NCBI GenBank assembly: GCA_026416655.1
Contig: JAOAES010000066.1
Span: 1-7,844, forward strand
Length of the DNA stretch: 7,844 nucleotides
Direction of reading: 5' to 3'
DNA from: Fimbriimonadales bacterium
GTDB taxonomy: Bacteria; Armatimonadota; Fimbriimonadia; Fimbriimonadales; GBS-DC
The notes under the pieces were generated by a model, which saw nothing but the letters and a program-made list of their open reading frames with translations, had not been told where the DNA came from and ran no database searches. Shown one piece after another: positions 3,639-7,844 of this stretch. Numbering within the stretch: the stretch's first letter is position 1; the number at the start of each line of letters is the position of its first letter. Position numbers and translations under genes: made by a program.

Positions 3639-6506
3639 ATGCGCACCGCGCTGGCGTTAGGGCTAAGTTATATCGGTTTGCCGTTAGCGTTGGGCGGGCT
3701 GGTATGGAACGCTCCGCCGCCTGAGCCGCCGCCACAACAGCGTAAGGTGGACTTCGCCCGCGAAATCCTGCCGATATTCAAAGCCTCGTGTTTCCCCTGC
3801 CACGGTCCTGAGCGCAGGCAGGGTGGCTTGCGCCTGAGCAATCGCGAAGAGGCGTTCAAGGGCGGTATTAGCGGGCGCGTGATTATCCCCGGCGACGCCG
3901 AGAACAGCCTGCTGGTCAAGCGCATCAGCTCCGATGAGGAGGGTCCGCGCATGCCCAAAGGGATGACTGCCCTCTCGCCTGAGCAGATTGCGTTGATTAA
4001 ACGCTGGATTAACGAGGGTGCGGAATGGCCCGAAGGCGCAGAGAATGCCGTCCACTGGGCGTTTGTGCCCCCGAAACGCCCGCCCGTGCCCGAAGTGAAA
4101 AACAAGGCGTGGGTGCGCAATCCGATTGACGCTTTTATTCTCCATCGGCTGGAGCGGGAGGGGTTGTCGCCCTCGCCTGAAGCCCCGAAAGAGACGCTTA
4201 TCCGAAGGCTCTATTTAGACCTAATCGGGCTACCGCCATCGCCTGAAGAGGTAGACGCCTTCCTGAAAGACAGACGCCCCGACGCCTACGAGCGACTGGT
4301 GGACAAACTGCTGAGTTCCCCCCACTACGGCGAGCGGCAGGCGATTGTGTGGCTCGATCTCGCGCGCTACGCCGACACCGATGGCTTCGAAAAAGACCTG
4401 CGCCGCACGATGTGGCGCTATCGCGACTGGGTCATCGACGCCTTCAACCGCGATATGCCGTTCGACCAGTTCACCATCGAGCAGATAGCGGGCGATCTGC
4501 TGCCGAATCCAACGCTCGCCCAACGCATCGCGACGGGCTTCCATCGCAACACGATGCAGAACCTGGAAGGCGGCGTGGATCAAGCGGAAGCACACGAAAA
4601 CAAACTCTATGACCGTGTGGACACCACCGCCACAGTCTGGCTGGGCATCACGATGAACTGCGCCCGTTGCCACGACCACAAATACGACCCGTTCACTCAG
4701 AAAGAGTACTATCAGCTGCTGGCGTTTTTCAATAACGCCAAGATTTATCCCGTCGGCGACGCGCGCGTGAGCGAGGAGAAGTGGCTGGAGGCACAAATCC
4801 CCGCGCCGACCCCTGAGCAAGAGCGTCAACTCGCCGCGCTGGAACGGCAAATCAAGCAGCTGGAGTCACGCGGTGTCCATGAGCCGCCGACGCTGACGCC
4901 CCTGGCTGCGAGCGCGGAAAACGGCACGGAACTCAAGTCGCTGGACGACGGCTCGGTGCTGGCGGGGGGTGCGACGCCCGATACCGAGGTCTATCGCGTG
5001 CGTCTACGTCTGCCTCAGGGCGAGACGCGAGCCATTCTGCTCGAAGCCCTGCCCCATGAATCACTTCCCTACAAGGGACCCGGACGCGCGGGCAACGGCA
5101 ACTTCGTGCTAACCGGCGTGCGCCTGACCGTCAACGGCAGACCCGTTGCGTTCAGGGAGGCGCGCGCGACAGCGGTACAGAGCGGTTTTGACCCGCGCGG
5201 CGTGCTGCAGCCCGACAACGCCGAGACGGGCTGGGCGTTAGACGGACATCTCGGCAAGGCGCAGACGCTCGAACTGTGGCTGCAGCAACCCCTGCGTGGT
5301 GCGACAGAAGCGGAGCTGACGCTGGAGTGCCGCTATACCAAACACAAAAAGCACGTGCTGGGGCGGTTCCGTATCCGCGCGCTGAACGGTGAGACGGCAC
5401 GCCTGTGGACGCTGCGCCGCCAGCGCGACGCCCTGAAAAGCCAGATACCCACAACGCTCGTGATGGAAGACAACCCGACCGACAAACCGCTCACGGCAAT
5501 CGTGCGTCCGCGCGGCGAGTTCACACGGCAGGGCGACACGGTGGAGACGGGCACGCCCGCCGTGCTGCACCCGTTCCCCAAAGACGCGCCACGTAACCGA
5601 CTGGGTCTCGCGCTCTGGCTCGCCTCCAAAGAGAACCCCCTCACGGCGCGCGTGCAGGTGAACCGCATGTGGGCGACTATCTTCGGACGCGGGATTGTGG
5701 AAACACTCGAAAACTTCGGCACTCAAGGGGCATACCCCACTCATCCCGATCTGCTTGATTGGCTCGCGGTGGAGTTCATGGAGCGCGGCTGGAGCATGAA
5801 GCACCTCTATCGGCTGATTGTCACCAGTTCCACCTATCGGCAGAGTTCGCGTGTTACGCCGGAGCTATTGGCGCGCGACCCGAAGAACGAGCTGTACGCC
5901 CGCGCGCCGCGCTACCGATTGCCCGCCGAGCTGGTGCGCGATAATGCGCTTGCGATTAGCGGGCTGCTCAGCCGCAAAATCGGCGGACCGAGCGTGTTCC
6001 CGCCGCAGCCGGAAGGCGTGTGGGACATCCCCTACAACGCCGACCGCTGGACAACCGACACCGGCGAGAATCGCTACCGGCGCGGGCTGTACACTTTCTG
6101 GCGACGCACCGCACCCTACCCCTCGATGGTCGCCTTCGATGCGCACTCACGCGAGGTGTGCGTGGCGATGCGCCCGCGCACGAATACGCCGCTGCAGTCG
6201 CTGGTGCTGCTAAATGACCCCGCGTACATGGAAGCGGCGGTTGCACTGGCGCAACGCATGGCGCAGAAGGGCAAAGGCAACCTCCGCGCGAGCCTGCGCT
6301 ACGGATTCCGCAGCTGTACAGCGCGTGAGCCAACGCCCGCCGAACTGCAACGACTGGAGCAGCTCTACCAGCAGATGTGTGAGCGCTACGCCCGTCAATC
6401 CGAAGCCGCAAAGCAACTCACAGGTGAACCGAACGCCGAACGCGCCGCACTCACCCTGGTCGCCAACGCCCTGCTCAATCTCGATGAGACGATAACGCGG
6501 GAGTAG
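3639..6506 (+). CDS. PSCyt1-DUF1549-DUF1553 cytochrome-type protein with two CXXCH motifs
   Basis: A complete 955-residue protein with the full three-part layout common in Planctomycetota. Residues 1-24 are a signal peptide or membrane anchor (LALGLSYIGLPLALGGLV), then a proline-rich linker (25-32). Residues about 37-130 are PSCyt1, with the heme-binding motif CFPCH at 51-55. Residues about 158-370 are DUF1549 (PSCyt2), with NPIDAFILHRLE, LYLDLIGLPPSPEEV, WLDLARYADTDG and a second motif CARCH at 341-345. Residues about 395-600 form a variable insert, first charged and helical, then beta-rich. Residues about 645-950 are DUF1553 (PSD1), with NRLGLALWL, NRMWATIFGRGIV, RQSS, RPRTNTPLQSLVLLNDP and a closing LLNLDETITRE. 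It probably acts outside the cytoplasm as a c-type cytochrome; no reaction is established for the family. The usual DUF1501 partner does not follow. The start is the first ATG after an in-frame TAG at 3600 and has no Shine-Dalgarno site. Confidence 0.93.
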   Translation: MRTALALGLSYIGLPLALGGLVWNAPPPEPPPQQRKVDFAREILPIFKASCFPCHGPERRQGGLRLSNREEAFKGGISGRVIIPGDAENSLLVKRISSDEEGPRMPKGMTALSPEQIALIKRWINEGAEWPEGAENAVHWAFVPPKRPPVPEVKNKAWVRNPIDAFILHRLEREGLSPSPEAPKETLIRRLYLDLIGLPPSPEEVDAFLKDRRPDAYERLVDKLLSSPHYGERQAIVWLDLARYADTDGFEKDLRRTMWRYRDWVIDAFNRDMPFDQFTIEQIAGDLLPNPTLAQRIATGFHRNTMQNLEGGVDQAEAHENKLYDRVDTTATVWLGITMNCARCHDHKYDPFTQKEYYQLLAFFNNAKIYPVGDARVSEEKWLEAQIPAPTPEQERQLAALERQIKQLESRGVHEPPTLTPLAASAENGTELKSLDDGSVLAGGATPDTEVYRVRLRLPQGETRAILLEALPHESLPYKGPGRAGNGNFVLTGVRLTVNGRPVAFREARATAVQSGFDPRGVLQPDNAETGWALDGHLGKAQTLELWLQQPLRGATEAELTLECRYTKHKKHVLGRFRIRALNGETARLWTLRRQRDALKSQIPTTLVMEDNPTDKPLTAIVRPRGEFTRQGDTVETGTPAVLHPFPKDAPRNRLGLALWLASKENPLTARVQVNRMWATIFGRGIVETLENFGTQGAYPTHPDLLDWLAVEFMERGWSMKHLYRLIVTSSTYRQSSRVTPELLARDPKNELYARAPRYRLPAELVRDNALAISGLLSRKIGGPSVFPPQPEGVWDIPYNADRWTTDTGENRYRRGLYTFWRRTAPYPSMVAFDAHSREVCVAMRPRTNTPLQSLVLLNDPAYMEAAVALAQRMAQKGKGNLRASLRYGFRSCTAREPTPAELQRLEQLYQQMCERYARQSEAAKQLTGEPNAERAALTLVANALLNLDETITRE

Positions 6507-6600
6507 ACAGGCGACTTGGAACACCGCTTCGGCATACCGGCTCCCGGACTGCGTCCTCACTGCCTCTGGATGGTATAATCCCTTGAGAGGGCAGACCACT
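6507..6600 (+). promoter_or_regulatory. Extended -10 promoter and ribosome-binding site of glmS
   Basis: TATAAT at 6574-6579 is preceded by TGG, giving an extended -10 element; no good -35 is found at 16-18 bp upstream. The predicted start is near 6586, so the leader would be only about 15 bases. GAGAGG at 6585-6590, 10 bases before the ATG, is a partial Shine-Dalgarno sequence. No rho-independent terminator for the preceding gene is visible, and the gap is too short for a glmS ribozyme. Confidence 0.6.
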
Positions 6601-7844
6601 ATGTGCGGAATCACGGGCTATATCGGGGCGCGTCCTGCGCTGGAGGTGGCGTTGGATACGCTCAAACGGCTGGAGTATCGAGGCTACGATTCGGCGGGCG
6701 TGGCGTTCTGGGGCGGTGAGAAGCTGCAGGTCATGAAACGCGCGGGCAAGATTCAGCAGCTCAGCGAGTTGCTGAATGGCGTGGAGGCGCACGGCTTAGC
6801 CGTGTCGCATACCCGCTGGGCGACGCACGGCATCCCCAACGACCCGAACGCCCACCCCCACACCGACGAGCAGGGGCGCGTGGCGGTGGTGCATAACGGC
6901 ATCATCGAGAACTATTTAGAGCTCAAGCAGGAGCTGCTCGCGCGGGGGCACCAGTTCCGCTCGGAAACCGATACCGAAGTGCTGGCGCACCTGATTGAGG
7001 AGCAGCTGGTTCAGGGCTATGCGCCCGACGAAGCCGTGCGCCGCGCGTTGCAGCATGTGCGCGGCTCGTATGCCATCGCCGTGCTGTTCACCGAGTATCC
7101 CGACCGCGTGGTGGTCGCCCGCAACGATTCGCCCCTCGTAATCGGGCTGGGCGAGGGCGAGAACTTCATCGCGTCCGACATCCCTGCGCTGCTGCCCTAC
7201 ACGCGGCGCGTGATTCTGCTGGAAAACGGCGATGTGGGCGTAGTGACTCGCGATACGGTTAGCCTCTCGCGCATCGACGGCGCGCCCGTCGACCGCCCGC
7301 CCGTAGAAATCACCTGGTCTGCTGAAGCCGCCGAGAAAGGCGGGCACGAGCATTTTATGATTAAAGAGATTCTGGAGCAGCCCGAGGCGGTGCGCGACAC
7401 GCTGCGCGGGCGACTCAAGCCCAACGGCGGCATCCAGTTCCCCGAACTGAAGCTGGAGGTGGAGGACTGGCAGAAGTTTCGGCGCATCCTGATTGTGGCG
7501 TGCGGCACGGCGTACCATGCGGGGCTGATTGGCAAGCACGCGCTGGAACGCTGTCTGCGCCGCCCCGTAGAGGTGTACTACTCCTCCGAGTTCCGCTACG
7601 GCGACCCGATTCTGCAGCCGAACACGCTGGCGGTTTTTATTAGTCAGTCGGGCGAGACGGCGGACACACTCGCTGCGCTGCGCCTGTGCCGCGAGGCGGG
7701 CTCCACCACGCTGGGCATCGTGAATGTGGTGGGCAGCAGCATCGCCCGCGAGTGCGACCATGTGATTTACACGCAGGCGGGTCCCGAAATCTCCGTTGCG
7801 TCCACCAAAGCCTACAGCACACAGGTCGCCGTGCTGTACCTGCT
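6601..7844 (+). CDS. glmS: Glutamine:fructose-6-phosphate aminotransferase (isomerizing), C-terminus cut by window edge
   Basis: GlmS converts fructose 6-phosphate and glutamine to glucosamine 6-phosphate and glutamate, the first step to UDP-GlcNAc for peptidoglycan, in the cytoplasm. The 414 visible codons begin with MCGITGYIG, where Cys2 becomes the N-terminal nucleophile of the class II glutamine amidotransferase domain (about 2-235). Further marks of that domain are LEYRGYDSAG, HTRWATHG (70-77), HNG (98-100) and ETDTE (122-126). The linker ends with FMIKEILEQPEAV. The first SIS domain follows with ACGTAYHAG (300-308) and FISQSGETADTL (346-357), the phosphate-binding loop, and then AGPEISVASTKAYSTQ. 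The residue matching E. coli Ser303 is Ala304; I believe this occurs naturally in other GlmS proteins. About 200 residues, including the second SIS domain, should lie beyond the right edge. It has its own promoter, so it need not depend on the upstream gene. Confidence 0.97.
   Translation, partial: MCGITGYIGARPALEVALDTLKRLEYRGYDSAGVAFWGGEKLQVMKRAGKIQQLSELLNGVEAHGLAVSHTRWATHGIPNDPNAHPHTDEQGRVAVVHNGIIENYLELKQELLARGHQFRSETDTEVLAHLIEEQLVQGYAPDEAVRRALQHVRGSYAIAVLFTEYPDRVVVARNDSPLVIGLGEGENFIASDIPALLPYTRRVILLENGDVGVVTRDTVSLSRIDGAPVDRPPVEITWSAEAAEKGGHEHFMIKEILEQPEAVRDTLRGRLKPNGGIQFPELKLEVEDWQKFRRILIVACGTAYHAGLIGKHALERCLRRPVEVYYSSEFRYGDPILQPNTLAVFISQSGETADTLAALRLCREAGSTTLGIVNVVGSSIARECDHVIYTQAGPEISVASTKAYSTQVAVLYL

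Noticed and set aside
3616..3644. Plus-strand promoter starting with TTGGCT at 3616
   Set aside because: A matching -10 at normal spacing would fall on the start codon of the cytochrome-type gene and no TATAAT-like hexamer is there.
4230..4850. Minus-strand open frame inside the cytochrome-type gene
   Set aside because: It lies fully within the conserved DUF1549 region, has no ribosome-binding site, and its product has no recognisable motif.
6507..6600. glmS ribozyme or riboswitch ahead of glmS
   Set aside because: The known glmS ribozyme needs about 150 bases or more, and here a promoter sits within 30 bases of the start codon, leaving almost no leader.
6916..7761. Minus-strand open frame of 281 codons inside glmS
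   Set aside because: It is antisense to strongly conserved GlmS sequence; the product looks like a reverse-frame artefact of GC-rich codons.

Overview
The window comes from a GC-rich bacterium. Three families point to Armatimonadota, or less likely another Planctomycetota-like lineage: a DUF1559-type prepilin, a secreted protein ending in a two-repeat dockerin, and a giant PSCyt1-DUF1549-DUF1553 cytochrome-type protein. This placement is an inference from family composition and from recalled resemblance of the dockerin and prepilin sequences; no phylogeny was run. The 3' two thirds read left to right and the 5' third reads right to left, away from a shared intergenic region at about 3444-3638.

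Leftward operon (minus strand, 3575 down to 1). A consensus sigma-70 promoter (TTGACA, 18 bp, TATAAT) drives a LacI-family regulator gene. Two copies of a LacI-type operator lie just downstream of the promoter in inverted orientation. The regulator gene overlaps by 4 bases the gene for a secreted concanavalin-A-like protein with a C-terminal dockerin. After a 66-base gap filled by a palindromic GC-rich repeat comes a type IV pseudopilin-like DUF1559 protein. Four bases after its stop codon begins a GH16-like beta-glucanase-fold protein carrying the E-x-D-x-E catalytic motif, cut by the left edge. The layout suggests a sugar-responsive, self-repressing operon for binding or cutting a polysaccharide, with a pseudopilin built in.

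Rightward genes (plus strand). A 955-residue PSCyt1/DUF1549/DUF1553 protein with two CXXCH motifs starts at 3639. It is followed, after a 94-base gap with its own extended -10 promoter, by glmS (glutamine:fructose-6-phosphate aminotransferase), cut by the right edge. glmS is a housekeeping gene of amino-sugar and cell-wall synthesis and probably marks the return to core genome.

No tRNA, rRNA, CRISPR array, transposase or phage gene was seen. Intergenic sequence is short everywhere; no gene-free stretch exceeds 300 bases.
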